DNA from: Arion vulgaris
Lineage: Eukaryota; Mollusca; Gastropoda; Stylommatophora; Arionidae
Length of the DNA: 64,000 bases
Direction: 5' to 3'
Assembly (NCBI GenBank): GCA_020796225.1
Contig: CM036755.1
Span: forward strand, 39,512,306 to 39,576,305
Shown here piece by piece: positions 33,425 to 43,495 of the stretch (positions are counted from its first letter, which is position 1; each line of letters begins with the position of its first letter). The position numbers and the translations under genes were made by a program. The notes below the pieces were generated by a model. The model searched no databases. It saw only the letters and a list, made by a program, of their open reading frames with translations, and was not told where the DNA came from.

Positions 33425-34065
33425 CTCGGATCGACCACTTGTTAACCACTCTTTGTCATTTGTAGAAGATCCGAGCTTAGTAGCGATTGTACATTGTGCC
33501 AGTTATGCGCTTACTAGTAAGTCAACGAAATTAAGTAAATTAGACGAAAATCCAGTCCTTGAAACTAAATGCTACAGAAAGATCCTACGAATACCATGGA
33601 CAGAAAAAGAAAGAACACTGATGTCCTGAAAGAACTAAATGTTAAAGAGAATTGGCTGATAAACAACATACTATACAGAAAAATTACATACTTTGGTCAC
33701 ATCAAGCGTCACGATGGCCTGGAAAGAACAATACTAGAGGCAGGGTCCCAGGACGCAGAGGCAGACCAAGAAGAAGATGGCTACAAGATATTAAAGAAAC
33801 CATGAACATGACCACCAATGAAGTGGGTGAACTGGCTAGAGACAGAGTGAATTTCAGATGTGCTGCAAGAGAGCAATGGTCTATAAAGGATACGCACCTT
33901 GATGATGAGTAAGTCAACACATCAGATTTCTGCGACGCTTTTACTTAATAGGTAGCTTTCCTAGGCCCCTACCTCAGTCGCCTCTTATGACATGCCTTGA
34001 AGGTTGCAGTGTTAATATACTTTGCTCCCCTTGAAAACCAAGGCAACTCACAGGAGAGTTTCAGT
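33425..34065 (+). mobile_element. SINE-C interrupted by a LINE copy
   Basis: SINE-C halves at 33425-33526 and 33908-34065. AGTAAGTCAAC is present at both junctions (33516-33526 and 33908-33918), an 11-bp target-site duplication. Confidence 0.85.
33527..33907 (+). pseudogene. 5'-truncated RTE-like LINE copy with TSD
   Basis: Encodes, with one early frame change, RKITYFGHIKRHDGLERTIL, GRRGRPRRRWLQDIKETMNM and ARDRVNFRCAAREQWSIKDT, the C-terminal end of an RTE-type ORF. It ends GATGATGAG. Flanked by an 11-bp direct repeat of host SINE sequence. Confidence 0.85.
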
Positions 34066-34419
34066 TTGGAATATTTTCATTGCACTCCGAATATGTGCAT
34101 AGATGTTCAGATCTCCTTAGGAATATCTCCAACAGCGACTAACCATACCAGTTTGATGTTGGTAGATGAGCCTATTCATATACCTGTTGTTCTTTTCTCT
34201 TCTGGTCACTCCAATCTTCAATCCCAGCTCTTGCAATCTAGTAGTTGATATGGATTGGTTTAAATGAAAATCCTCCTTGTGACCACTCTCTATGAATGAC
34301 AGCCATGTTCAGAGTGTCAGTCTATTCTATCATATCTCACAATATGTACATGGGATAAGCATTCCTTTCAGCTGAAATTCTCTTGCTTTACTTCTGTAGT
34401 TTAACATAAGGAAACATAT

Positions 34420-34795
34420 AAAAACAAAGTACTGTAGTTTTACAAAATACAAACAACAATACACAGCAATGTTTCAACCAAAAGGCCTTTATCAATCAAA
34501 GGATACAAGAGAGGTAAAGAATTTCACTTCTGGAAACAACATGTAGAGTCAAACAACAAGTATTTTATTTTACTTTATTAGCTGTTAGGAACTCGTTGTT
34601 TGACGCTACATGTTGTGTGTTGTGCGAGGAGTGAAATTCTTCAACTCTCTTGTATCCTTTGCTTGATAAAGGCCTGTTGGTCAAAACGTTACTGTGTATT
34701 GTTTGTGTATTTGGTACAACTTCAGTACTTTGTTTTTACGTGTTTCGCCATTGCTTCATAGTTTTGCTGCAGTCTTTCCTTATATTGATAGTATA
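34420..34795. mobile_element. Penelope 3'-tail inverted pair
   Basis: Same architecture as 29.95-30.28 kb: AAAGTACTGTAGTTTTACAA at the left and an inverted copy at the right with GCTTGATAAAGGCC. The middle has CAACATGTAG and its complement, extending the hairpin. Confidence 0.75.
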
Positions 34796-34869
34796 GCATA
34801 ACAAAGACATGAAATTATAACTTACTTTCTTACAATCTCAAAATGTTTCATTCTTCTTCTTCTTCACCT

Positions 34870-35345
34870 TTCAACTCCAACTAGAGCACAGCTCTTCAAC
34901 AAACTTCTTTCAGCCCTTCCTCTCTCTTGCCATCCTTTCCAATTCTTTCCCTGTTTTGTCGATCCCTTTAATATCAGTCTCCAGCTCTCTTCTCTGTGTA
35001 TTTCTAGGCATTCCTCTACTTCTCTTTTCCTGTGGGTTCCAAAACAATGCCTGTCTTGCAATGCTTCCGGTCGGCCTTCTCAATGTGTGTCCTATCCATC
35101 GCCAGCATCTCTTCCTTAGGTCTTTCTCCCCTGATATCTGCTTAGTTCTTTCTCTGAGTTCATCATTCGTAATCTTATCATACGATCTCAGTCTCTCTAT
35201 TCTACGTAAACATCCATTTATGAAGGTCTGTAGTTTTCTGGTGGTCTCGTTGTTCATGTATCCGAGCCATAGAACAGCACTGACTTCACACTGAAAGGTT
35301 CTCAGTTTTGTATTTGTTTTGACTTCCATATATTACTCAATACAA
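34870..35345 (-). pseudogene. RTE-like LINE fragment, open for 139 codons
   Basis: The minus-strand frame encodes VLWLGYMNNETTRKLQTFIN, RRCWRWIGHTLRRPTGSIAR and ALFWNPQEKRSRGMPRN. This is the reverse transcriptase C-terminal region of an RTE-type LINE. It is still open, so fairly young, but endonuclease and catalytic YADD parts are missing. Confidence 0.85.
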
Positions 35346-35512
35346 TAAAGTTTCTCCTTGCTTTTTGTATTCTTATCTTGACATCTTTGTTTGTTCCCCC
35401 AATCTTTGTCTATGTTGCTACCAAGATATATTTATGATTCTACATCTTGTAGAGCTGTTTCCTCCAGCATAATCTGGTTTACATTTACTGCATTTATTCT
35501 CATGACCTTAGA

Positions 35513-35587
35513 AAATGTCACAATACCTGGAAAATGTCACATTACCTGGAAAATGTCACATTACCTGGAAAATGTCACATTACCTGA
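35513..35587. repeat. 19-bp repeat carrying a REV3L splice donor
   Basis: Four copies of AAAATGTCACATTACCTGG. On the minus strand each unit reads CCAG|GTAATGTGACATTTT, so the donor of the next exon is present four times in a row. The first copy is the real exon border. Confidence 0.9.
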
Positions 35588-35722
35588 CAACTGTTTCTGC
35601 GATAAACTTCTTGAGAAACTTGCACTGCTAGACACCACCCTCTCTACAGACTCCAAGCTAACAATTGGAGCATCCTCTTTTTCTCTATCTTCATCATCAC
35701 TATTGCCCAGGATTACAGTACT
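35584..35722 (-). CDS. REV3L: REV3L exon (139 nt)
   Basis: Encodes STVILGNSDDEDREKEDAP, a serine-rich stretch and SLSQKQLS, ending G|GTAATG. The right border is chosen at CTCTCAG because it is the acceptor that keeps phase with the exon at 37902; ACACAG at 35734 would not. The sequence lies where human has the weakly conserved QPLTQRLSESPVFMDSSP. Assignment rests on phase and position more than similarity. Confidence 0.75.
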
Positions 35723-35944
35723 CTGAGAGTCAGTTGTAGAGTCTGTGTTGAAAGGATGAATAAGAATGATATTCATATAAAATACATCCTTTTTTCTTTC
35801 TTCTTCTTCTTCGAACACTCTATATCGATCACTTATTAAACCACTCTGTGATTTATATGTGATCTGAGCCTAAGAATGATAGCATGTTGTAATAATTCCT
35901 ATATAGATGGAGACTGCAGTAAAACTGTAGAATTGCTAAACATG

Positions 35945-36335
35945 TCATAACAAAGTACTGTAGTTTTACAAATTACAAAACAATGACAATATCAGCAACG
36001 TTTCGACCAAAAGGCCTTTATCAAGCAAACGAACAGGAGTGATGAATTTAAAAAAACACTACATATGGACAACTACATACAGAGACATTCAAACGTTTCT
36101 AATGAAAATCTGGGAATAAAAACAAATAACGAAATAAATGTAACACAAAAACACACATAAAAACTAGAAGTAGAAAAGAAAAGAAACAATAAAAAATCAA
36201 GTAAATATATAGCTTATTACATTCAACATATGCACATATAGATTACTAGGCATGAGAAGAGAACAAAGAAGCATAGGAATGTAATGCGTTGAGTCCATGA
36301 GGTCGCAATGTACCATACAACGAAATAAACCGATT
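35945..36335 (-). mobile_element. Penelope 3' region with hammerhead-like motif
   Basis: Continues from the GIY-YIG stop codon to the CAAAGTACTGTAGTTTTACA end. Near 36000-36035 the minus strand reads CTTGATAAA, a 4-bp stem GGCC-TTTT-GGTC, then GAAACG. This order matches the conserved core of the hammerhead ribozymes known from Penelope-like elements, with changes at two core positions. Confidence 0.6.
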
Positions 36336-36600
36336 CTACAGAGCAAATCGACTACGATCATCCGAAGAACATGAGCGGATGGCTGTGACCTGGACAGTGT
36401 GAGCTCCTAAGTGGCCAGTATCATTAAAATGGGTGGCTACAGGGGTCACAGAGCAGTGGCATATATCGCGCAAGTGTTGGGTGAACCAGTCACTGAGCCT
36501 CTTGCCTGTCTCGCTGATATAAGCCTTTTTACACCGCTTGCAGGTAATGGCATAGATAAGATTACGGGACTCATATGTAAAACCATCTTCAATAACAATC
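36336..36600 (-). pseudogene. Penelope-like element GIY-YIG endonuclease end
   Basis: An open minus-strand frame without its own ATG encodes NLIYAITCKRCKKAYISETG, KRLSDWFTQHLRDI, then PVATHFNDTGHLGAHTVQV and a stop. This is the C-terminal endonuclease domain of Penelope-like retroelements: the IYxIxCxxC and YIxETGxRLxxR pattern, and the HFNxxGH block. Penelope RT cleaves target DNA with this domain. The reverse transcriptase part is absent and a SINE-C lies just upstream (36605), so the copy is truncated. The GIY glycine is Ser here (YIS for YIG). Confidence 0.9.
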
Positions 36601-36604
36601 GTAG

Positions 36605-36785
36605 CTAGTATGTTGTCCTAGTTATGCGCCTACAAGTAGGTCAGCACATCCGATTTCTGCTACGTTTTTATTTACTAGGTAGCTTCCTAGGCCCCTAGCT
36701 GAGTTGCCTGTTACGACATGCCTTGTAGGTGACAGTGTTACTATTCTTGTCCCCTTGAAAGCCTGGCAACACGCAGGCGGTTTTT
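36605..36785 (+). mobile_element. SINE-C copy, 3' two-thirds
   Basis: From GTTATGCGCCTACAAGTAGG to GAAAGCCTGGCAACACGCAG. Confidence 0.75.
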
Positions 36786-36959
36786 TTTTGCCTAATCTTT
36801 CTCATTCTAGTATAACCAGTAATGTTATTTCTAACCCCCAGAAGTACATTTTACTCAGGATCCAGAGATCACATTTCAAGACACTGACTTGGTTGTACAT
36901 GCTGGAGTGCAGGGCGACAAATGTGATGACTTTCTTGCAAACAATACCCCAACTCAAAC

Positions 36960-37190
36960 AGGCAGAAGTAAGGACAGAGCCAATATCATCAATGAGATAC
37001 GTTCTCATTTATGTGATATGGGCGAGTCTCAGAAACTGGAACAAGTGCGAAAATTATAAGTTAAGTTTGAACATAGCAGACAATGTCATCTTTGTGGTAG
37101 AGAGAAGATTTTATAATCAACTTCTCATGGTAGTGAGCAAGTGAACTTTGGGATGGATGGTTCCACAACTTTCTGAATGCAAGTGTTACC
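36960..37190 (+). pseudogene. LINE 3'-end fragment
   Basis: Shares GATACGTTCTC-TTATGTGA, GGGCGAGTCTCAGAAACTGG and TCATCTTTGTGGTAGAGAGA with 3.52-3.68 kb. It lies downstream of the RNase H motif in that family. Frames are broken. Confidence 0.65.
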
Positions 37191-37269
37191 CACTTCGCAT
37201 AGACACACCCTCCCACCCCATGGTGAAATAATTATCTCTAACAGAAGTCTCAGCAGGTCACATTCTTAC

Positions 37270-37565
37270 TACATCTTATTCCTCTCGCTCTAGTGGAGCA
37301 TAGGGCCTCAACAGTTGTTCACCACTCTTCTAGGTCTCTAGCTGTTTTCTATATGGTCTCCCAGGATAGTCAAGCACTCTTCAGTTTGTCAAGAAGACTT
37401 CGCTCCAGGTCTGTTTAGGTGTCCTCTTTTCATTTTCCTTGGGTTCCACTCAAGTGCTTGTCTAGTGACACTCGACTGTGTCTTCCGTAGGGTATGCCCG
37501 ACCTATCACCATTTTCTCCTCTTGACCTGAATCTCATGGGTTCTGTCGTTCTTATCCACAGGTTT
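37270..37565 (-). pseudogene. RTE-like LINE tail
   Basis: Inverted copy of the family at 29.14-29.51 kb; the minus strand gives LWIRTTEPMRF and GRHSRVSLDKHLSGTQGK in shifted frames. Confidence 0.75.
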
Positions 37566-37820
37566 TTGTAGGAGCTACAGAGTTCATGCTTTGTGCAATA
37601 GTCCCGGCAGAGAGGCATTTCTGCAGAGGGGACATTTATTCTGAGATCTTAGATGTTTGTAGGACACAGAGTCACATGCTTTCCGTCTTCCTGGACTGTA
37701 GTGGCCTTTCTGCAGAGGGACATTTATTCCTGAGATACATAGATTTTGTAGGAGCTACAGAGTTCATGCTTTGTGCAATAGTCCCGGCAGGAGGCATTTC
37801 TGTAGAGGAGACATAGCCGT
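37566..37820. repeat. Direct duplication with GTAGGAGCTACAGAGTTCAT
   Basis: Two near-identical segments (about 37568-37640 and 37745-37815) include GTAGGAGCTACAGAGTTCAT and TGTGCAATAGTCCCGGCAG. A diverged middle copy carries the GAGGGACATTTATT word. Related to SINE-F. Confidence 0.7.
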
Positions 37821-37901
37821 ATGGAAAAAACCCATGTAATAAAGACACTCCCTCAACTTTTGACTCTTTTAATGTAAATCAAGTTTGCTAGCGACACATA
37901 C

Positions 37902-38027
37902 CTGACCGTGACACATGGCTTTCCAGTTGGCGCTTAATGCAGACTGAGAAGTTGTGGGCAATCCATCATCAGATGGCTGCTTTAAAGATACATTGTCAAA
38001 TGGGTTAATATGATGCACTGGTGTATT
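37902..38027 (-). CDS. REV3L: REV3L exon (about 42 codons)
   Basis: Donor GGTCAG|GTATGTG is clear. The right border is AG at 38028-38029; an alternative AG six bases further (exon to 38033) is also in phase. It encodes NTPVHHINPFDNVSLKQPSD and SALSANWKAMCHGQ. Phase agrees with 40005-40066 and 35584-35722. The sequence itself is not obviously conserved in human; assignment relies on frame, splice sites and place. A LINE copy abuts the acceptor, and the last exon bases are close to LINE sequence. Confidence 0.7.
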
Positions 38028-38029
38028 CT

Positions 38030-38570
38030 CAGACTGAGATGGTATTATAAGAGTTGCAAACACAGACCTGTGGATAATAACAGAACTTGAACACATGATG
38101 ACCCAGGTTACGAGGAGAAAATGGTGATGTACCAAGCATACCCTACAGAAGACACAGTTGAGTATCACTAGACAAGCACTTGAGTAGAATCCGCAAGGAA
38201 AACAGAAAAGGGGCGTCTGAAAAGACCTAGAGAGTCTTCTTGAGGAACTGAGGGGTGCTCGACTATTCTGGGTGACCATAAAGAAAACTGCCAGAGGCTG
38301 GAGAAGAGTGGTGAATAACTGTTGAGACCCAATGCACCACAAGAACTGTTGAGGCCCTATGATCAAAGAATACCAAAGCAGGCACTGAAGTGGGATGAAA
38401 AAGGACTCAAGAAAAGAATACGCCAGGAAAACCCTGAACGAACTTTGCTGAGAGAGAAGAGATATATCAGAATCAATTCCATGGAAAAGATTGAGAGAGT
38501 TGTCCAGGACAGAGCGGTATGGAGAAATTGCTTGCAGGCCCTAGGTAACGTATAAGTCCTAGAGAAATAT
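38030..38570 (+). pseudogene. two RTE-like LINE tails in tandem
   Basis: 38030-38345 matches the family at 29.14-29.51 kb. 38365-38560 is a second tail encoding SMEKIERVVQDRAVWRNCLQ. The word GTTGAGGCCCTATG at 38346 repeats the preceding GTTGAGACCCAATGC, suggesting end-to-end insertion. Confidence 0.75.
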
Positions 38571-39430
38571 ATATATATATATATAGTGTCATTTCGTGTA
38601 TGCTAGTACATATATATATAGTGTGTGTATATATATATACTAGCAGTTTACATGTTCTTCGCACAGGGAATTTAGTTTAAATCTATTTGTAAAGTCCCGT
38701 AATGAAACATCCCACGTTGCTTCAAAATCAGCTTCTTCCCCATTAAAAACAATACGTTTTCTCTCCATGCATCGGCCAGTAAAACCTGATACACTAGAAT
38801 TCCGTGAAAAGTTGAGAAATAACAATTTAAAATGTCTCTCATTTCGATTGCCAGTAAAACCTGATACAACATGTAACAGAATTCCCGTTCCGTGAAAGTT
38901 GAATTTAGTTTAAATCTAGTTGTAATATTTCACCACTTTTAAAGCTACATTTGTAAAGTTATCCTTTTACGCTGATCTTTCGAGCCACATAAACTGTCCT
39001 CATTTCGATTGCCAGTAAAACCTGATACAATTGAATTCCCGTGGAAGTTGGAAAAAAAAAAACAATTGGCAAATTAAATTTGTTCAGTTTATTAACTTAT
39101 CGATGTGTTTAAAAAAAAAAATTTGGGTGAACGTGTATTGAGCGGATGTAGCTCATGTATACTGAAATGCAGGCAAGCACGTTATCAACTACTCTACAGA
39201 AAATTATAAATAAATGTGTTTAAAATATGTTATAATAATAGTGACGTTATCATTGCATTAAGGACTTGAGCGGAAAATAATAATCTTTGTCAAAATCTGT
39301 ATGTAGTGTGCTGTGACATTTGTCACTTTGTTGTATTGTTTGCTTGATAAAAGCCTTGTTGGTCAAAACGTTGCTGTGTATTGTCCCTGTTTTTGTATTT
39401 TGTAAAACTACCATACTTTGTGATTACGCG

Positions 39431-39460
<30 letters not shown>
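38569..39460. repeat. TA microsatellites and a ~75-150-bp direct repeat
   Basis: TA runs at 38569-38585, 38613-38640 and 39428-39460. Between them the phrase CCAGTAAAACCTGATACA occurs three times (near 38776, 38851 and 39010) with GAATTYCCGTG following. 39330-39430 is one arm of a Penelope tail. Confidence 0.75.
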
Positions 39461-39461
<1 letters not shown>

Positions 39462-39599
39462 ACGAAGGATTGACTTGACTTGTTGCCCATTTCCCAATAT
39501 AAAGCATAAGCCACTCTCCGTAGAGATGAAACACCACTTGCTGAGAGTACTGCACAAAGCGCAAACTCTAAGATATATATGTACATATATTTCTCTCTT

Positions 39600-39775
39600 A
39601 CAGTTCTACATTATATAAGGCTTGCAAGTAATTTCTCCACACTGCTCTGTCCTGGGCAACTCGCTCAATGTCTTCCATGGAATTGAGTCCGATATTTCTT
39701 CTCTCTCTCTCAGCAAAGTTTGTTTCAGGATTTCTCAATGGGGATCAAGAACTCCATAGCTCCCATAAAATCCTT
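39600..39775 (-). pseudogene. RTE-like LINE tail
   Basis: Minus strand encodes SMEDIERVAQDRAVWRNYLQ, the same C-terminus as 38.48-38.55 kb. Confidence 0.75.
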
Positions 39776-40004
39776 AGAGGCCTCAGGAAAAATAAATACT
39801 TGTGAACCGAACAACTCTGTCCAGATTCGAAACCATTACCTTTAAAACACAAGGTAAATAGCTCCACCACTTTGCCATAAATATGACCGACTAGCTGTAA
39901 CCCAGAGACAACGTAACAATTGCAATGTTCATGACGATCGCAACATAAACATTAATCTACCTGGACAAATACCTGACTGACCTGAGTAGTCTTTGCTCTC
40001 TCAC

Positions 40005-40066
40005 GATATTCAGAAACCGTTTCATTAGATCTTTCTCACTGACTGATGGCACCACACCAATCCTCT
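40005..40066 (-). CDS. REV3L: REV3L exon (62 nt)
   Basis: Acceptor ATATTACAG and donor ATC|GTGAGAG. It encodes ERIGVVPSVSEKDLMKRFLN-I, matching human FVPATESEKKFQKRLQEI. Two later GT sites (39981 and 39972) would lengthen it but leave the wrong phase for the next exon; the GTGAGA donor keeps phase 0. The 5' boundary of this exon is copied in the adjacent 66-bp repeat. Confidence 0.85.
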
Positions 40067-40215
40067 CTGTAATATAGAATTATACAAGTTACTATTATAA
40101 AACATAGACAGTAAGGATCACACCAATCCTCTCTGTAATATAGAATTATACAAGTTACTATTATAAAACATAGACAGTAAGGATCACACCAATCCTCTCT
40201 GTAATATAGAATATG
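40050..40215. repeat. 66-bp repeat carrying a REV3L splice acceptor
   Basis: CCAATCCTCTCTGTAATATA occurs at 40057, 40123 and 40189. On the minus strand it reads acceptor TATTACAG followed by the first bases of the exon, so two decoy acceptors lie upstream of the real one. Confidence 0.9.
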
Positions 40216-40224
40216 ATTGATTGA

Positions 40225-40595
40225 TAGAACCCGTTCTCTAGTGCTCCGATCTCTTTCCTACACAGGAAGATCTCAGCTGCGAGGATCCCCGATGTAATTT
40301 TGAAGATGGTGAAGATATATTTGTAGGAATTTTATTTTAATCTTCTCTAATGAATTTTGTCCTGGCTTTTTAGTCTGCTCTTCTTGATTTTGAACTGCCA
40401 AGGGTTCTTTTACATGCTCAAATTGAACATGGGACCTACGTTTTATCGTTCGTCTTCGATGGGACTAGGAACTCGATCTCACCTACACTGAGATCAGAGA
40501 TCTCTGGAAATTTATCCAGATGGCTCCATGATCCTGGTACCTTTGGCCGAGCACCTAACCTCCATGCCACAGAAACAAACCTCCCCCAATATAGA
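40225..40595 (-). mobile_element. SINE-B copy
   Basis: Minus-oriented SINE-B body with AACTGCCAAGGGTTCTTTTA and a tRNA-like head at 40.51-40.58 kb. It separates the 66-bp array from a related ~35-bp array. Confidence 0.75.
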
Positions 40596-40599
40596 ATAT

Positions 40600-40775
40600 A
40601 TAGGTCACTATTATAGAACACAGACAGTAATGACCACAGCAATTCTATCTGTACACAGAGAGTAATGACCACAGCAATTCTATCTGTACACAGAGAGTAA
40701 TGACCACAGCAATTCTATCTGTACACAGAGAGTAATGACCACAGCAATTCTATCTGTAATATAGAATAATAGAAT
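40600..40775. repeat. about 35-bp tandem repeat
   Basis: Four to five units of GAGAGTAATGACCACAGCAA plus TTCTATCTGTACACA. It appears to derive from the same sequence as the 66-bp array across the SINE-B. Confidence 0.85.
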
Positions 40776-41010
40776 ATAGCTGAAAATCGGGGCATATCCT
40801 TTACACAATGTCTCCATCAACCATAGTAAAGCAGGCGTTGATTTTCTAGGCACCACTTATACTTTCAGTAGTTTGTCATTGCTTTCTGAACGGTGAGGAC
40901 TACTTTTACCGTTGTTGAAAATCTACTGCATGAAATTGCTTCCAAACCGCCTGCAGCGGAGTTTGAACCAGGTACTCTTGGGTTGTGATGGAACGCACTA
41001 CCAATAAGCC
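40776..41010 (-). mobile_element. SINE-A copy
   Basis: Inverted, nearly full length: TTTTCTAGGCACCACTTATA near the left and GAGTTTGAACCAGGTACTCT (box B complement) near the right. Confidence 0.8.
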
Positions 41011-41224
41011 CCAGACACCAACTTGTATATAGACAATATACAAGACACAATTACAAAATATACAGTAAATTTCATGCTACCAAAAAAATATTAGGAAAAT
41101 TCCATATGGCTCATCGGAACCTTTTCACAGAAATGGCACACCGCCTGCTGATAGTATAGCATAAACCAATAACTCTAGCAACAATCTTAGGGCTCTCAAA
41201 AACAAATTAACTTATGAACCTTCT

Positions 41225-41490
41225 CCTTCTTTGAGCGCTCCATATCGACCACTTGTTAACACCACTCTGTGTGATTTGTATGTCATCTGAGCCTAAGAGC
41301 AATTATACTGTATGCCAATTATGCGCCTACAGGTAGGCCAGCACATACGATTTCTGCGATTCATTTATTTACTAGGGTAGTTTCCCTAGGTCCTACATCA
41401 GTTGCCTCGAACGACATACCTTGTAGGTCGCAGTGGTAATATTCTGTGCTTCCCTTATGAGTCCCAGCACCATACGGACACCGTACGCCA
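41225..41490 (+). mobile_element. SINE-C copy
   Basis: GAGCGCTCCATATCGACCAC to AGTCCCAGCACCATACGG, all blocks present. Upstream 41100-41220 is a SINE-F-like piece. Confidence 0.8.
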
Positions 41491-41689
41491 TGAGTTGTGA
41501 TGCAAGCACTGTGAGATACAGACAATAACATAACAATTCCCAGTTGCTCCTACGATAATTCTGAATTTTTACAACTCCAAAAGGCTGGGAAGGTGGGGGG
41601 GCCTGGAGTCTGAACTGGGAATTGAACCCCTCAAATCTTGTTTATGAAATCAAATTTCCTCATCCCCATTGTTATGAGCTAATGAGAGG

Positions 41690-42065
41690 GAAAATCATAA
41701 AGATAGAGATGAAGTGCATTAGATGAGCTGCAGGAGTGACAATAAGAGACAAATAAAATTAGAAATGAAGATATCAAAAGGAAGCTGGATGTTACGCCGG
41801 TCACGCAATTCATAAAATAACAGATTAAATGGTTTGGATACCGGACAATAATGCCCTGGTATCGTCTACCACAGAAACGCCATACTGAAAAAGTATAACG
41901 AGTACTGAGCAAGAGGAAGACCATGCAAAAGGTGAAGTGATGGCATCAAGAACAGCCTAAGAAAATGAAAATCACCTTACAAAGTGCCTTAGAACAAGCA
42001 CACACAAGATCACTACATTCCCCACTTCTATAAAGAAGTGAATGGTGGAAGAGAAGAAGAAGAAT
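41690..42065 (+). pseudogene. decayed RTE-like LINE tail
   Basis: Alignable with 45.40-45.66 kb and 56.47-56.69 kb: ATAGAGATGAAGTGCATTAG, AACAGATTAAATGGTTTGG and GAGCAAGAGGAAGACCATGC. Many stops. Confidence 0.6.
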
Positions 42066-42132
42066 CAAAATGCGATTGACACTCATCCTTCTCCAACCCC
42101 TTCTCATGCAGGTAAAAAAAGAAATTAAAAAC

Positions 42133-42237
42133 CTTGAGAATTGTCTGGTTCTAACTGTGAGGCCTCCTGTGCATCTCTTCTTCTCTGTCTTTCATCCTCC
42201 CACAAAGCAGCCAAGCCAGGATTAGCACCAATGTTAC
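42133..42237 (-). CDS. REV3L: REV3L exon (105 nt)
   Basis: Acceptor ATTTTCAG, donor CTCAAG|GTTTTT. It encodes NIGANPGLAALWEDERQRRR followed by DAQEASQLEPDNSQ, matching human QIGGNPGLQAIWEDEKQRRR and NETSQMSQPESQD. This is one of the best conserved N-terminal blocks of REV3L. Phases 1 and 1 agree with both neighbours. Confidence 0.95.
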
Positions 42238-42346
42238 CTGAAAATATATTACAGATAATTATAGTACAAACATACTGTGTTTGGAACGCAGTGATGAAAA
42301 AGACTGCAATTCAATTTTATTTTCTGTAGGTTCCTTTTGAGCTCTT

Positions 42347-42485
42347 TTAACTCCTAGTGGACCAGGGCAAAGACATCTTTTACAAGACATTTGTATTTTT
42401 TTAAAATGCCCTTTAGTGTGACTCCTGGTAAAAAGGAGTCCAACCCAAAGCCACATTGTGTGACGTTTGGTCGACAATGAGTTCA
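42347..42485. mobile_element. TTAA MITE, copy 3 (one end mutated)
   Basis: TTAACTCCTAGTGGACCA at the left; the right end is changed (TTAA has become TTCA). Same internal layout as 9580-9724. Confidence 0.8.
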
Positions 42486-42596
42486 AAGAAATTTGTTGAT
42501 TTTAATGTGTGCATTAAATGGAATAGTGGAATGTTGGGGATGGACACATGACCGTGTAAATGTATGAATAGAAACTAGCTAGTGCAATTATAAACT

Positions 42597-43080
42597 CAAT
42601 AATCCACTAAGGCGAACTCAATAATCCACCAAGGCAAATTCAATAATCCACCAAGGCAAATTCAATAATCCACCAAGGTAAATTCTCTCTCTCTCGCGAT
42701 CACCGCCCAGACCGATGTACCAGACCTCCCCTTAAATTCTATTCATGAGGAAATCTGATTCATGCAACCGTAGCATTGGTGTGTTTTACGTCACATCTTC
42801 AGCACCATTTGGAGCTCTCGTGCTTATCCTTCGGCAATGTGTCTGGTTTCAGCCAGCATTTACTCAGTTCACTCTCCGTTCTGGAGCCATCAAATTTTTT
42901 TTTTTATGGTGTGGGGTAGCTAACCCCACGCCCAACCTCCTTAGTCGCCTCTTATGACATGCGTGGCAAGTAATAGTGGTTCTATTCTTTACACCCCAAT
43001 TTGGGCCTCGGTAACCACTCGGGCGATGGCAAATTCAATAATCCACCAAGGTAAATTCAATAACCAAGTAAGTGAAACTT
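42597..43080. repeat. 23-bp minisatellite split by SINE-E
   Basis: Units CAATAATCCACCAAGGCAAA plus TT lie at 42597-42685 and resume at 43026-43080. A minus-oriented SINE-E (about 42682-43025) with GAGCTCTCGTGCTTATCC separates them. The Nin-like block GTCGCCTCTTATGACATGCG is present. Confidence 0.85.
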
Positions 43081-43495
43081 AACTCTATCCACAAGAAGTT
43101 ATTTCCTCAATTTTTAACAGTTAATTCAAGGGAGGATAAAAAAACAATTTTTTTAAAATCACAACTACTCTTCAATATATCTTATTATGTACTAAATTGA
43201 AGAAAACTGGACAACTTAATAGAATAACAAGGTTAAAAAGTAGTTGAAGTAAAATAGTAGAAGTAAAACTAGAAAGACTTCTTATAGGGAAACAACTCGA
43301 ATGGCGAAGTGTATGGCGAATGGTGTTCAACGGAATTCTGCTGAGGTGCAGTGTGCAGCGAAAAGCATGGAAAGAGTAAATAACCCACTACAAACAATCA
43401 ATATTGACTATCCATTCGTGACTAGTGAGAATCATCACAGCCTTCGAGACAGGTCCATAGGTGATCCAGTCTCCTCCCTAATATCTCTACCTTGT

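Noticed and set aside
39973..40004. Longer form of the 62-nt REV3L exon using a later donor
   Set aside because: Donors after GTCAGT or GTATTT leave phase 2, which is incompatible with the open frame of exon 37902-38027.
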